This document shows, piece after piece, positions 16,757 through 25,887 of a DNA stretch of 64,000 nucleotides; positions within the stretch are counted from its first letter, which is position 1; every line of letters starts with the position of its first letter. This DNA comes from Lachnospiraceae bacterium. Its GTDB lineage: Bacteria; Bacillota; Clostridia; Lachnospirales; Lachnospiraceae. Position numbers and translations under genes: made by a program. The DNA is taken from positions 1-64,000 of the forward strand of contig JAFSLV010000002.1 of NCBI GenBank assembly GCA_017448245.1. The letters are read 5' to 3'. The notes beneath the pieces are model-generated. The model was not told where the DNA came from. It made no database searches and was given only the letters and a program-made list of their open reading frames with translations.

Positions 16757-19058
16757 CCTTTGCGTGGGAAAAACGACCCTCGTCCTGCATCGCCTTCAAC
16801 CGCTCCATGGCGGAGGCGGGATGATTTTCCCCCTCCCCCTCTTTTTTCGGTGCGGAGGTCTCCCCCTGTACGGAATGAGGATCCGTCTGCTGCGGCATGG
16901 CTGGCGTCGCCGGCATCTCATACTGCTGCCTGACGCGGATCGTATCGTCCCTGACCTCTGCCTCAAAAGACCCCTGCATGTCGGAAGAGGACTGCGGGTC
17001 GGCCTGTGCGGACGGCTCTTCCTTCTCCTTCCAGGAAGAGGTATCGGGCACATACTCCGCAGCCTTCCTGACGGGCACGTCTTCGCCGACATTTGCGCTT
17101 TCTTCCCGCCTGGTACGGATGCGGCTCCTGCCTTCCCTGTGTTCTCCTTCCTCTTCTTCGGGAGGCGCGGGAATCCCTTCCGTCTCTCGGTAGATCCGCA
17201 TAAACTCCTTGCCCGTGATCGTCTCGTGCTCGATCAGATATGCGGCCAGCCTGTCCATGGTATCGAGATGATCCGTAATGATCTGTTTGGCTTCGTTGTA
17301 GCATGACTCCAGGTATTTGCGGACCTCCTCGTCGACCTGTGCCGCCGTCTCGTCCGAACAATTCATCTCGCGGATGCCGTCGAGATACCGGCTGCGGATC
17401 GTCTCGAGCTGCATCAGTCCGAACTTGTCGCTCATGCCGTAGAGGGTCACCATGTCGCGTGCGGTTGCCGTTGCCTTTTCGATGTCATTTTCCGCACCCG
17501 TCGTAACGGTATTAAAGATGACCTCCTCCGCCGCACGTCCCCCCAGGGTCACGACGATTTCGTCATGCAGCTCGTCCTTGGTTTTCAAATACTTTTCGTC
17601 CTCCGGCACCTGCATCACGTAGCCGAGTGCGCCCATCGTGCGCGGAACGATCGTGATTTTTTGTACCGGCTCGGTGTTTTTCTGGATGGCGCTGATCAGG
17701 GCATGTCCGACCTCGTGGTAGGATACGATCTTGCGCTCTTCCTTGGAAAGGATGCGGTCCTTTTTTTCTTTTCCGACAAGCACCTGCTCGACCGCCTCCA
17801 TCAGATCCTGCTGGTTGACCAGCTCCCTTCCGCCCTTGACGGCATTGATGGCCGCCTCGTTGATCATGTTGGCGAGATCCGAGCCTACCGCACCGCTCGT
17901 TGCCAGCGCAATGCCCTTGAGATCCACGGTCTCGTCCATCTTGACATCCTTGGCATGTACGCGCAGAATCGCCTCGCGTCCCTTTAAATCAGGCTTGTCG
18001 ACGATGATGCGCCGGTCAAAACGTCCGGGACGCAAAAGCGCCTTGTCGAGGATCTCCGGACGGTTCGTGGCCCCGAGGATCAAAACACCTTTGGAGGAGT
18101 CAAAGCCGTCCATTTCGGACAGCAGCTGGTTGAGGGTCTGTTCCCTCTCCTCGTTGCCGCCGCCGTATTTGGAATCACGGCTGCGCCCGATTGCGTCGAT
18201 CTCGTCGATAAATACGATACAGGGAGCGGTTTTGGACGCCTCCTTGAACAGATCGCGGACACGGCTTGCGCCGACGCCGACGTAGAGTTCGATAAAATCG
18301 GAGCCCGCCAGGGAAAAGAACGGCACCCTGGCCTCTCCCGCAACCGCCTTGGCCAGCAGCGTTTTTCCCGTTCCGGGAGGCCCCACAAGCAGGGCACCCT
18401 TGGGCAGGCGCGCGCCGATATGCGAATACTTGGCGGGGTTATGCAAAAAGTCCACCACCTCGACCAGGGATTCCTTGGCTTCGTCCTCTCCGGCCACATC
18501 CTTGAACGTGACACCGGTTTCCTTTTGCACGTAGACCTTGGCATTGGATCTGCCCACGCCGAACATCCCGCCCGAGCGGTTGATTCTGCGAAACAGCAGC
18601 ATAAACACGCCCCACATCAGAAGAATCGGCAGGAGATAATTGACAAATACCGAGAGGATCGTCGCGTACATGTCCGGCACGTAACGTTCCACATCCACAT
18701 GGTATTCCAAAAGCCTTGCGGTCAATGTGGTCAGATCTTCGGCAACGCCCGTATAGTAGGTGACGCGGCTGTCTTCCCTGGGCGTGATGACGAGCCTCGA
18801 ATCGCTGATCTCGACCGACCGGATCTCGCCCTTTTCCACCTTTTCGACAAATTCGTTATAGGTGATTTCTTCTTCTCTCGAACCGCCGATCAGGCGTGTC
18901 AGGGAGGACATCAGAAACATCGTCATCAGGATGGCGATGAGTAACAGCATAAAGCTCTGGCGTCTCGGGTCCCTGCCGCCGGACCCCTGGGGTCCTCCCT
19001 GCCCGCGCCCCGGACCCTGGTTCTGATTCTGGTTCTGGTTTTGATTGGATGTGTCCAT
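16737..19058 (-). CDS. ftsH: ATP-dependent zinc metalloprotease FtsH, copy 1
   Basis: This 773-residue membrane protease has an Asn/Gln-repeat N-terminus (QNQNQNQNQ), a first TM segment near residue 40-60, a periplasmic-type domain, a second TM near 135, an AAA+ domain with GPPGTGKT near residue 228 and [11 protein letters not shown] near 285, the zinc site HEVGH near 448, and an unusual acidic low-complexity tail of about 150 residues. The ATG at 19058 has an AAAGG site. It is the first gene of the nine-gene operon and has the only clear promoter. A second, diverged FtsH lies at 28009-29874. Confidence 0.93.
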   Translation of the reverse strand: MDTSNQNQNQNQNQGPGRGQGGPQGSGGRDPRRQSFMLLLIAILMTMFLMSSLTRLIGGSREEEITYNEFVEKVEKGEIRSVEISDSRLVITPREDSRVTYYTGVAEDLTTLTARLLEYHVDVERYVPDMYATILSVFVNYLLPILLMWGVFMLLFRRINRSGGMFGVGRSNAKVYVQKETGVTFKDVAGEDEAKESLVEVVDFLHNPAKYSHIGARLPKGALLVGPPGTGKTLLAKAVAGEARVPFFSLAGSDFIELYVGVGASRVRDLFKEASKTAPCIVFIDEIDAIGRSRDSKYGGGNEEREQTLNQLLSEMDGFDSSKGVLILGATNRPEILDKALLRPGRFDRRIIVDKPDLKGREAILRVHAKDVKMDETVDLKGIALATSGAVGSDLANMINEAAINAVKGGRELVNQQDLMEAVEQVLVGKEKKDRILSKEERKIVSYHEVGHALISAIQKNTEPVQKITIVPRTMGALGYVMQVPEDEKYLKTKDELHDEIVVTLGGRAAEEVIFNTVTTGAENDIEKATATARDMVTLYGMSDKFGLMQLETIRSRYLDGIREMNCSDETAAQVDEEVRKYLESCYNEAKQIITDHLDTMDRLAAYLIEHETITGKEFMRIYRETEGIPAPPEEEEGEHREGRSRIRTRREESANVGEDVPVRKAAEYVPDTSSWKEKEEPSAQADPQSSSDMQGSFEAEVRDDTIRVRQQYEMPATPAMPQQTDPHSVQGETSAPKKEGEGENHPASAMERLKAMQDEGRFSHAKDVFDDD

Positions 19059-19086
19059 AGTATGGCCTTTCTGCAATGATTTCCTT

Positions 19087-19115
19087 ATTATAAACCATAC
19101 AGCAATTGTACGCAA
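19087..19115 (-). promoter_or_regulatory. promoter of the ftsH-uvrC-hprK-murB-rapZ-whiA-crh operon
   Basis: Minus strand -35 TTGCGT (19110-19115), 17-base spacer, -10 TATAAT (19087-19092). The downstream genes overlap or nearly touch, so this site probably serves all nine. Confidence 0.6.
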
Positions 19116-19119
19116 TGTA

Positions 19120-20013
19120 TCAACTCAGATGCCGCGCAAAATTCCCGTTGATCTGCACGCCGGAGGTCGATACGACAAAGGCGTGCGGATCATATTCGTT
19201 GACGATGGTGCGGAGCCTGCGCACCTCGTATTTGTTGACGATGCAATACAGAATCTTGAGTTCGGACCCGGAATAGGCGCCGATGGCGGTCCATCTGGTA
19301 ACACCGCGGTCGAGCTCCGACATCAGACGCTTTTCGAGCGCCGTGGCGTCACAGCCGGTGATGATATGCACCTCCATGTTGATGTTTTGCGCATAGACGC
19401 GGTCAATTGTAAAGGAATTGACCGCGGCGCAGATCAGCGAGTAGATCACCACATGCCAGTCAAAGACAAAAAACATGATGCCGTACAGGATGCAGTTGGT
19501 GACCAGATTGATCCTGCCGACAGACAGTCCTTTTTTGCGGTGCAAAAGAAGGACGCTCACGATATCCATACCGCCGTCGGACGCACCCGAGCGCAGCACG
19601 AGCCCGATCCCCGCACCGCCCAAAAGACCGCCCACCATACAGGAAGCCAAAAGATCGTCTCCCATGATCGGCGGTGTGATCTGCGGCAAAAACGCCATCA
19701 CGACGGTCACAAAGCTGATCGTGATCACCGTCTTCAACAGATACAGGCGCCCCATGGTTTTACGCGCGAGAATCATGCCGGGGATGTTCATGAGATAAAA
19801 AATCACCGAGGCGATTTCGATGTTGCCGAAACGGATTCCCAAAACCCGGGTCAGAAAGGTGCGGATCAGCTGCGCAAATCCCATGAAGCCGCCGGAATAC
19901 AACCCGATGGGCACGACAAATTCATTGACCGCAATCACATAAAGAAAAGCACCCAGAAGCATCGTCAGCCCCCGGGTGATTTCGTTTTTTATGTTGCCTG
20001 AAGATGATTTCAT
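19120..20013 (-). CDS. YitT-family membrane protein
   Basis: This 297-residue protein has five or six hydrophobic segments in the first 200 residues, with the family stretches VPIGLYSGGFMG and GASDGGMDIVS, and a soluble C-terminal DUF2179 domain of about 80 residues (VHIITGCDATALEKRL onward). YitT proteins are widespread in Firmicutes, and their transport role is not well defined. The start at 20013 has only a weak ribosome site and lies 24 bases after the BTAD regulator gene, so co-transcription is likely. Confidence 0.82.
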   Translation of the reverse strand: MKSSSGNIKNEITRGLTMLLGAFLYVIAVNEFVVPIGLYSGGFMGFAQLIRTFLTRVLGIRFGNIEIASVIFYLMNIPGMILARKTMGRLYLLKTVITISFVTVVMAFLPQITPPIMGDDLLASCMVGGLLGGAGIGLVLRSGASDGGMDIVSVLLLHRKKGLSVGRINLVTNCILYGIMFFVFDWHVVIYSLICAAVNSFTIDRVYAQNINMEVHIITGCDATALEKRLMSELDRGVTRWTAIGAYSGSELKILYCIVNKYEVRRLRTIVNEYDPHAFVVSTSGVQINGNFARHLS

Positions 20014-20037
20014 CGGATGATCCGCGCCCGACGTCCG

Positions 20038-21258
20038 TTACGAACGGTACTCCGGCTGTTCGAGATCTGCCAGACTCACAACGCTGTATTTGAGCTCCGC
20101 GCGGTTGCCGGCGAGTTCCTTTAACTTGTCCTCGATGCGGCGGTATACAATATCACAGTCCTCCCTGCTCGTTCCCGACAACAGAATCAGATACTGCGAC
20201 ATGTTATACTTGCAAAAGACATCTCCCTGACGCAGCGCCGCCTGGATGGCTCTCGCCAGCGCCTCGCTGCGGCCGGAGCGTTTCTCCTCGTTGCGGATGA
20301 TCTTGCCCTCGTAATCCACCAGCGTACACAGCATCATGTATACGGAATCTCCCGTTCTTGCCATGTTGCGGCTCATGATGTGATAGGCGTCGATAAAGCT
20401 CGGATAGGAGCAGTCGTAGGCACCCTGGTCCTTATCTTCCTCCAGAACACGCCTGTTTTCCAAAAGACCGCCGCGGATATCGTCGATCCTGTCGGGTTCC
20501 ACGTCGATCTTTTCCCGCATCAGCTGGTAACATCCGAGCAGCCTCGGGGTCGCCGTAATGCCCAGTTCCTCTTCGTAATAGCGGACCGTCTTGTCATACA
20601 GCTTGTAGGCTTCCTTGAAGCTGCCCTTGTTGATCAGCGCTTCGATCTCGCCGACCTGCCAGTCCCTGTCGGGGAAGATGTCGGCCGCCAGGCGGTATAC
20701 CTGCAGCATCCCGTCATAGTCCTGCTTGTCACGAAGATAGTCTCCGAGCCACTCCACGCATTCGTCAAACATGCCCTGCAAAGAAACGTTGCGTGTGATG
20801 ACCCACATTTCGGTCGCCAGCTCCGGAAGCAAAACGCCCGTAAATATCCTCGAGGCATCCAGATAGAACGGATACTTTTCCTCGTCGGTCTGTGCTTCCT
20901 GTGCCCGGTTGTAATTGTCTGCAAATTCGTCGACATCCAGCGTCATCTCCACTTCCGGATCCGGATAGTAGGCGCCGCCTTTTTTAACGATATAATCTCT
21001 TTGAGGCAGCCCTGCGCGCACCATCTGCCGGCGCATCTGGTAGATCAGGTTATTCATGCTGTTGTTGACGTTGGCGCGCTCCTCCCCCTCATACAGGGTG
21101 TGCATCAGACGGTCCTTTGTCACGCCCTCCTTACCGTAGAGCCATACCAGTTGCAATAACTGAATAAACTTGGCTGTCGTGTTTCTGCCGAGCGCAATCT
21201 CTTTACTGCCGTAAGTGATGCGGAAACCGCCCAGCATATAGATATGCAGATGCTCCAT
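20038..21258 (-). CDS. BTAD/SARP-type regulator with C-terminal GGDEF-like domain
   Basis: This 406-residue protein starts with an OmpR-type winged helix (residues 1-95, MLGGFRITYGSKEI onward) and continues with a helical bacterial transcriptional activation domain (about 100-245). The last 130 residues look like a degenerate diguanylate-cyclase fold (VYMMLCTLVDYEGK, then YNMSQYLILLSG), with no GGDEF motif. It is probably a DNA-binding regulator of nearby genes. The targets are unknown; the co-directional YitT gene is the nearest candidate. The ATG has a weak GGGGG site. Confidence 0.72.
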   Translation of the reverse strand: MEHLHIYMLGGFRITYGSKEIALGRNTTAKFIQLLQLVWLYGKEGVTKDRLMHTLYEGEERANVNNSMNNLIYQMRRQMVRAGLPQRDYIVKKGGAYYPDPEVEMTLDVDEFADNYNRAQEAQTDEEKYPFYLDASRIFTGVLLPELATEMWVITRNVSLQGMFDECVEWLGDYLRDKQDYDGMLQVYRLAADIFPDRDWQVGEIEALINKGSFKEAYKLYDKTVRYYEEELGITATPRLLGCYQLMREKIDVEPDRIDDIRGGLLENRRVLEEDKDQGAYDCSYPSFIDAYHIMSRNMARTGDSVYMMLCTLVDYEGKIIRNEEKRSGRSEALARAIQAALRQGDVFCKYNMSQYLILLSGTSREDCDIVYRRIEDKLKELAGNRAELKYSVVSLADLEQPEYRS

Positions 21259-21331
21259 GTCGGAAAACCCCCACCGGTATTTGACTGCTCAATCACATCT
21301 ATTTTCCACTATCATAAGAAAAAATGCAAGT

Positions 21332-21802
21332 TTAAATATTATGGATTTTTAAAACCGTGACCTCATAGGAGACGTCGGCGCTGACATTTACGAGCACCCG
21401 GTCCCCTGTTTTATGCCCCAGAAGCGCCTTTCCGAGGGGGCTCTCCACGCTGATCAGCCCCTTTAAGGCGTCGCCCTTGACGGTGGTGACAATCGTATAG
21501 GTGGCTTCTTTGCCGTTTTGCTCCATGCGCACGGTCACGGATTTGTTGACACCCACCTCGTCTTCGGGCGTATCATCCTCGATGATGCGCGCTGTCCGGA
21601 TCATCCGCTCCAGATAACGGATCCGGCTCTCGTTTTCGTTCTTTGCCTTTTTGGCCTCATGGTACTCGAAGTTTTCGCTCAGATCGCCGAAGGCACGGGT
21701 GCGTTTGACTTCCTCAAGGAGTTTTTTCCTCACCTCGACCGTACGGTGTTCGATTTCTTTTTCCATCTCCGCAATATCCGCGCGGGTCAGTTCGTTATTC
21801 AT
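21332..21802 (-). CDS. greA: transcription elongation factor GreA
   Basis: This 156-residue protein has an N-terminal coiled coil with the acidic tip signature RAFGDLSENFEYHEAK near residue 35-50, and a C-terminal FKBP-like domain with SPLGKALLGHKTGD near residue 128. It rescues backtracked RNA polymerase by stimulating transcript cleavage. The ATG at 21802 (MNNELTR) fits the family N-terminus but has no ribosome site at normal distance. A TTG at 21814 with GGAG eight bases upstream is a real alternative. The gene begins just after the terminator hairpin of fba. Confidence 0.88.
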   Translation of the reverse strand: MNNELTRADIAEMEKEIEHRTVEVRKKLLEEVKRTRAFGDLSENFEYHEAKKAKNENESRIRYLERMIRTARIIEDDTPEDEVGVNKSVTVRMEQNGKEATYTIVTTVKGDALKGLISVESPLGKALLGHKTGDRVLVNVSADVSYEVTVLKIHNI

Positions 21803-21818
21803 GACATGTACCAATAAG

Positions 21819-21849
21819 AAGGCTCCGCGCCCCAAAAGCGCGGAGCCTT
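21819..21849 (-). terminator. intrinsic terminator between fba and greA
   Basis: A perfect 12-base stem AAGGCTCCGCGC with a 7-base loop lies after the fba stop, followed on the minus strand by CTTATT. The greA start is only 17 bases past it, so greA may depend on read-through. Confidence 0.75.
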
Positions 21850-21870
21850 ACTGTCCTTTTTTTGTCTGTC

Positions 21871-22806
21871 TTATGCTTTGCCGTCCGATCCCAGCACCGT
21901 GAGAATCTTGTGGTGCACGATATCCTTGACATACTGCCTGCCGTCGCCGACATACTGGCGCGGATCAAAATGATCCGGATGCTCCGCCATGTGCTGACGG
22001 ATCCCCGCAGTCATGCCCAGACGCAGGTCAGAATCGATATTGATCTTGCAGACCGCACTCTTTGCCGCTTCCCTGAGCTGGTCTTCCGGAATACCGATGG
22101 CATCCTTTAAGGCGCCGCCGTGGTCATTGATGATCTTGACATACTCCTGCGGTACCGAGGAAGAGCCGTGCAGCACGATCGGGAAGCCCGGCAGCTTCTG
22201 TACGATTTCTTCGAGAATGTCGAGACGCAGCTTCGGATTCTGTCCGGGCTTAAACTTGTACGCGCCGTGGCTCGTGCCGACCGCGATCGCAAGCGAATCG
22301 CATCCCGTGCGCTCGACAAATTCCACAACCTGGTCGGGGTCGGTATACTGTGCCTTGTCATCCGCGACCTGTACGTCGTCTTCAACGCCGGCCAGCGTCC
22401 CCAGCTCTGCCTCTACCACCACGCCTTTCGAGTGCGCATAATCCGTCACTTCTTTGGAAATTCTGATATTTTCCTCAAACGGCTTGTCGGAGGCATCGAT
22501 CATGACGGACGTAAATCCGTTATCCACACAGTCCTTGCAGACTTCAAAGTTGGCGCCGTGGTCGAGATGCATCGCGATCGGGATGTCGCACAGCTCCACC
22601 GCCGCCTCCACGAGTTTGCGCAGATACACGGAATTGGCATACTTTCTCGCGCCCGCGGAGGCCTGTAAAATCACGGGACTCTTCAGCTCCGCCGCCGCTT
22701 CGGTAATCGCCTGGACGATTTCCATGTTGTTGACGTTGAACGCACCGACGGCATATCCGCCGTTGTACGCCTTTTTGAACATTTCGGTTGTGGTTACAAG
22801 AGGCAT
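21871..22806 (-). CDS. fba: class II fructose-1,6-bisphosphate aldolase
   Basis: This 311-residue zinc enzyme of glycolysis and gluconeogenesis cleaves fructose 1,6-bisphosphate to dihydroxyacetone phosphate and glyceraldehyde 3-phosphate. Zinc and active-site motifs are present: HLDHG near residue 80, EAELGTLAG near 132, GTSHGAYK near 178 and LHGSSSVP near 208. The start at 22806 (MPLVTTTEMF) fits the family; an in-frame ATG four codons upstream sits directly on the AAAGG site. It has its own promoter at 22866-22894 and a terminator behind it. It also lies downstream of the lsr-like genes on the same strand. Confidence 0.92.
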   Translation of the reverse strand: MPLVTTTEMFKKAYNGGYAVGAFNVNNMEIVQAITEAAAELKSPVILQASAGARKYANSVYLRKLVEAAVELCDIPIAMHLDHGANFEVCKDCVDNGFTSVMIDASDKPFEENIRISKEVTDYAHSKGVVVEAELGTLAGVEDDVQVADDKAQYTDPDQVVEFVERTGCDSLAIAVGTSHGAYKFKPGQNPKLRLDILEEIVQKLPGFPIVLHGSSSVPQEYVKIINDHGGALKDAIGIPEDQLREAAKSAVCKINIDSDLRLGMTAGIRQHMAEHPDHFDPRQYVGDGRQYVKDIVHHKILTVLGSDGKA

Positions 22807-22865
22807 AACATACACCATCCTTTCCCTGAAAAGAATGCCACGTTGAACATAGGAAACTATCTGTC

Positions 22866-22894
22866 AGTATAACAAAAAAACCGTTTTATGGCAA
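22866..22894 (-). promoter_or_regulatory. fba promoter
   Basis: Minus strand -35 TTGCCA (22889-22894), 17-base spacer, extended -10 TGT then TATACT (22866-22871). It overlaps the end of the cupin gene. Confidence 0.65.
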
Positions 22895-23248
22895 TTCCGG
22901 ACATACATAATCGTCCGGTTCGATCTTGTCTTTTTCCTGATACGGCGCAAGCGTGGACACCATTTTGACCGGACGGTCGGATTTGTTGATGCAATAGTGC
23001 ACCTCCCCCGGTTCGATGTGCATCATCTGTCCTTTTTTCAGCAGACGGACCTCATCGTCCACCGCGATGCAGAGTTCTCCTTCCAGGATATAAAAGTTTT
23101 CCTCCATCACATTGTGGTAATGTGCCTTAAAATCTTCGCCCGGCTGGAACTGTACCAGCGCAAAATTCATCCGGGGACCCTTCATCAGATACTTGGGGCC
23201 GCTGTTGCCAAAGCGGTATTCAAAATCATCTTCATGCACCACATACAT
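22886..23248 (-). CDS. small cupin-domain protein
   Basis: This 120-residue single cupin barrel has both metal-binding motifs: HYHNVMEENFYILEGE near residues 42-58 and EPGEVHYCIN near 78-88. It is cytoplasmic, with no signal peptide. The ATG has a strong AGGAGG site. It lies 15 bases after the lsrK-like stop, so it should be co-transcribed. Cupins of this size are often sugar or keto-acid isomerases. Because lsrG is absent here, a role in handling the phosphorylated AI-2 product is an attractive inference that the sequence does not prove. Confidence 0.7.
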   Translation of the reverse strand: MYVVHEDDFEYRFGNSGPKYLMKGPRMNFALVQFQPGEDFKAHYHNVMEENFYILEGELCIAVDDEVRLLKKGQMMHIEPGEVHYCINKSDRPVKMVSTLAPYQEKDKIEPDDYVCPELP

Positions 23249-23263
23249 CGTTTTTTCCTCCTT

Positions 23264-24835
23264 TTATGCCGACGCGCCGGGGGCACACCACATATATCTT
23301 GTCACATGCGCGTCGCTGAGTGCAAGCTGCGCCGCATAGACCTTTTTCCAGACGGGAATCATGTCCTGATAAACCCCGTGCGCCGTATCATCCGGCGTAT
23401 AGGTATGCGCCGTCTTCACGCACCGCTTCACGGCTTCGTCGATATCCGCATAGATTCCGCAACCGACTCCCGCGAGCATCGCTGCACCGAGCGCCGTCGC
23501 CTCCCGGACAACGGGCACCCTGACCGCAAGTCCCGTGACATCGGAAAGAATCTGACACCACAACGGGCTCTTGGAGGCGCCCCCCGCAAACGTGATTTCC
23601 TTTGGCGCATGCCCCGTCACTTCCTCCACCAGCCGCATATGCTCGTATGTCACCAGTGCCGCGTTTTCGAGAATCGCGCGATAAAAGGTGATGCGGTGAT
23701 ACTTCTCCGGATCGATGTCAAAACCCGTAAAGGTCGGCGCCGCGTGCCGCCAGGAGGTAAAATTCATGACGTCGGAAAAGGTGCACATCATGCCGTAGCA
23801 GCCCGCGGGGATTTTCTTTGCCTCTTCGTTCATCAGATCATACGGATCTGCACCCGTTTCTTTGGCGATCTCTTTTTCCCTTGCGCAGAACGCATCGCGG
23901 TACCACCGCATGACGAGCCCCGGCTGAAAGGCAAGCGCCTCATACTGCCACAGGCCTTTCAGTGCATGGCAGTTGACGCGGATGCGGCAGGCAGGGTCCG
24001 TTAGCGCCTTTGCCGTATTGTATTCGTACTGCCAGAAGCTCCCTCCGAAAACGGCGGCATCGTCTGCGTGCACCGCGCCGACACCGATACAGCCGAGCTG
24101 ACAGTCCCCGCCGCCCGAAACCACCGGTGTTCCCTCTTTCAGGCCGGTGTCGTCGGCACCTTTTTTGCTGACGCAGGCAATCCGCTCCCCGCACTCGCAG
24201 CTCTCCGGAAAGATATCGGTGCGGATGCCGACGGCCTTTGCGATCCCGGGATCCCATGTGCGCGTCCTGAGATCAAAAATCCCGGTGGTTGAGCCGTTGG
24301 AGGGCTCCACCTTGAGGACGCCCGTCATTTTATAGATCAGCCAGTCGTTGAACATTCCGACCGCGGCCGTCTTTTCGTATATATCCGGCATTTTGTTTTT
24401 GACAAAGAGAAGGCGGGGCAGTGCGCCGAGCGCATAGGCTTCGCCGGAGCGGGCATACAGCTGTTTTTCGAGTTCCCGGTCCTTTTCCACCAGCGCCCTT
24501 ACCTCGTCCACCGCACGGGAGTCCACATTGGCACAGGCCCAGATTTCCTTTCCCTCCCTGTCATACAGAAGGATGCCTTCCCGCATGCAGGTAGTGGAGA
24601 CGGCCGCGATCCGTGCGGGATCGGTCTTCGTTTGTTCCAGTACGGCGCGAATACAGGAACAGGCCAGTGCCCAGTTGTGCTCCCAGTCAAAATCCATGCT
24701 GCCGGGCCAGGCGGGATCGCTTAAGTGCGTCCACTCTTCCTGTACGACGCCGATCTGTCTGCCGTCCGTATCAAATAACACCGCGCGGACACTGCCGGTG
24801 CCGGCATCCACTGCCAGAAACAATTGATCCGTCAT
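23264..24835 (-). CDS. lsrK: autoinducer-2 kinase (LsrK-like FGGY kinase)
   Basis: This 523-residue FGGY-family kinase matches what I know of E. coli LsrK along its whole length: DAGTGSVRAVLFD at the N-terminus, CMREGILLYD with IWACANVD near residue 85, VEPSNGSTTGIFDL near 175, VSGGGDCQLGC near 235, LVMRWYRDAFCA near 310 and FAGGASKSPLWCQILSDV near 430. LsrK phosphorylates DPD (AI-2) with ATP in the cytoplasm. The start has a GGAGG site. It diverges from lsrF with back-to-back promoters. No lsr transporter, lsrR or lsrG gene is in the window. Confidence 0.82.
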   Translation of the reverse strand: MTDQLFLAVDAGTGSVRAVLFDTDGRQIGVVQEEWTHLSDPAWPGSMDFDWEHNWALACSCIRAVLEQTKTDPARIAAVSTTCMREGILLYDREGKEIWACANVDSRAVDEVRALVEKDRELEKQLYARSGEAYALGALPRLLFVKNKMPDIYEKTAAVGMFNDWLIYKMTGVLKVEPSNGSTTGIFDLRTRTWDPGIAKAVGIRTDIFPESCECGERIACVSKKGADDTGLKEGTPVVSGGGDCQLGCIGVGAVHADDAAVFGGSFWQYEYNTAKALTDPACRIRVNCHALKGLWQYEALAFQPGLVMRWYRDAFCAREKEIAKETGADPYDLMNEEAKKIPAGCYGMMCTFSDVMNFTSWRHAAPTFTGFDIDPEKYHRITFYRAILENAALVTYEHMRLVEEVTGHAPKEITFAGGASKSPLWCQILSDVTGLAVRVPVVREATALGAAMLAGVGCGIYADIDEAVKRCVKTAHTYTPDDTAHGVYQDMIPVWKKVYAAQLALSDAHVTRYMWCAPGASA

Positions 24836-24879
24836 TGTCTTTCCTCCGCTTGTCGCAAAAACTTGCCGCCTTGACGATA

Positions 24880-24908
24880 AGCATAGACATCTTTTGCGGG
24901 CGTGTCAA
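24880..24908 (-). promoter_or_regulatory. lsrK-like gene promoter with dyad over the -35
   Basis: Minus strand -35 TTGACA (24903-24908), 17-base spacer, -10 TATGCT (24880-24885). The dyad CGGGCG-N7-CGCCCG (24897-24915) is centred on this -35 box and is a candidate operator. Confidence 0.6.
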
Positions 24909-24916
24909 CCGCCCGA

Positions 24917-24946
24917 TTGACAACTTCCCCCGGCTTACGGTACGAT
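24917..24946 (+). promoter_or_regulatory. lsrF-like gene promoter
   Basis: -35 TTGACA (24917-24922), 18-base spacer, -10 TACGAT (24941-24946). Its -35 is eight bases from the -35 of the divergent lsrK promoter, so a single bound regulator could control both. Confidence 0.6.
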
Positions 24947-25002
24947 ATGCGGAACACGCATCATCACTTCTGACAGACATTCCTACGGGCGGAGGTACGC
25001 GC

Positions 25003-25881
25003 ATGGCGGACAAAGACGGATTGAAAACAGCAAAAGACTATCATACGGATACGCCGTTTGCGGCGCAGGGTGACTTTCACGTCAAAGGCGCCAATCATCT
25101 GGACTGGGGCATGAAAAAGCATCTCTCCAATATCTTTGACAGGGACACGGGAAAGACCGTGATGTTTGCCTTTGACCACGGCTATTTTATGGGCGGTACC
25201 GCGGGACTCGAGCGGCTGGATCTCGTGATTCCCCCGCTTGCCCCCTACGTGGATGTCTTTATGGCAACGCGCGGTGCCCTGCGCACCTGTGTGCCCGCCT
25301 CCTCCGGATGCGGCGTGGCGCTCCGGGTCACGAGCGGATCCTCCATGCTCGACGACGATCTCTCACACGAGGTGGTGGCCGTGGACATCGAGGACGCGAT
25401 CCGCATGAACGCGGATTGCATGGCGGTACAGACCTTTATCGGTGCCGACGGTCAGCTGTCGAGCCTTAATAACCTCTCGCGTGTCATTAATGCGGGCTTC
25501 CGGTATTCGATTCCCACACTCGGTGTCGTGGCCGTGGGTAAGGACATGGAACGGACCGACCGATTCTTCAAGCTGGCTACAAGGATACTTGCGGAGCTCG
25601 GCGTGCAGATCGTCAAGACCTACTACTGCGATCACTTCGAAGAAATCGTCTCCGCCTGCCCCGTGCCGATCGTTGTCGCCGGCGGAAAAAAGCTCCCGGA
25701 GGAAGAGGCGCTGACGCTGGCCTACCGCTGTATACAGGGCGGTGCCTGCGGCGTGGACATGGGCCGCAACATCTTCCAGAGCAACCATCCGGTTGTCATG
25801 GCGCAGGCTGTCCGAAAGATCGTGCATGAAGGATGGACCGACAAGGAAGCCTACCGGTTTTATCAGGATATGTCACACTGA
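25003..25881 (+). CDS. lsrF: LsrF-like aldolase/thiolase of phospho-AI-2 breakdown
   Basis: This 292-residue TIM-barrel protein of the DeoC/FbaB class I aldolase group closely follows E. coli LsrF: HLDWGMKKHLSNIFD, VMFAFDHGYFMGG near residue 52, TRGALRTCVP, GVVAVGKDMERTDRFF, IVKTYYCDHFEEIV, VAGGKKLPEEEAL and GVDMGRNIFQS near 250. LsrF transfers an acetyl group from the phosphorylated AI-2 product to CoA. The ATG at 25003 has a perfect GGAGGT site six bases upstream. It is convergent with the GH13 gene, with only six bases between them. Confidence 0.85.
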   Translation: MADKDGLKTAKDYHTDTPFAAQGDFHVKGANHLDWGMKKHLSNIFDRDTGKTVMFAFDHGYFMGGTAGLERLDLVIPPLAPYVDVFMATRGALRTCVPASSGCGVALRVTSGSSMLDDDLSHEVVAVDIEDAIRMNADCMAVQTFIGADGQLSSLNNLSRVINAGFRYSIPTLGVVAVGKDMERTDRFFKLATRILAELGVQIVKTYYCDHFEEIVSACPVPIVVAGGKKLPEEEALTLAYRCIQGGACGVDMGRNIFQSNHPVVMAQAVRKIVHEGWTDKEAYRFYQDMSH

Positions 25882-25887
25882 GACGTC

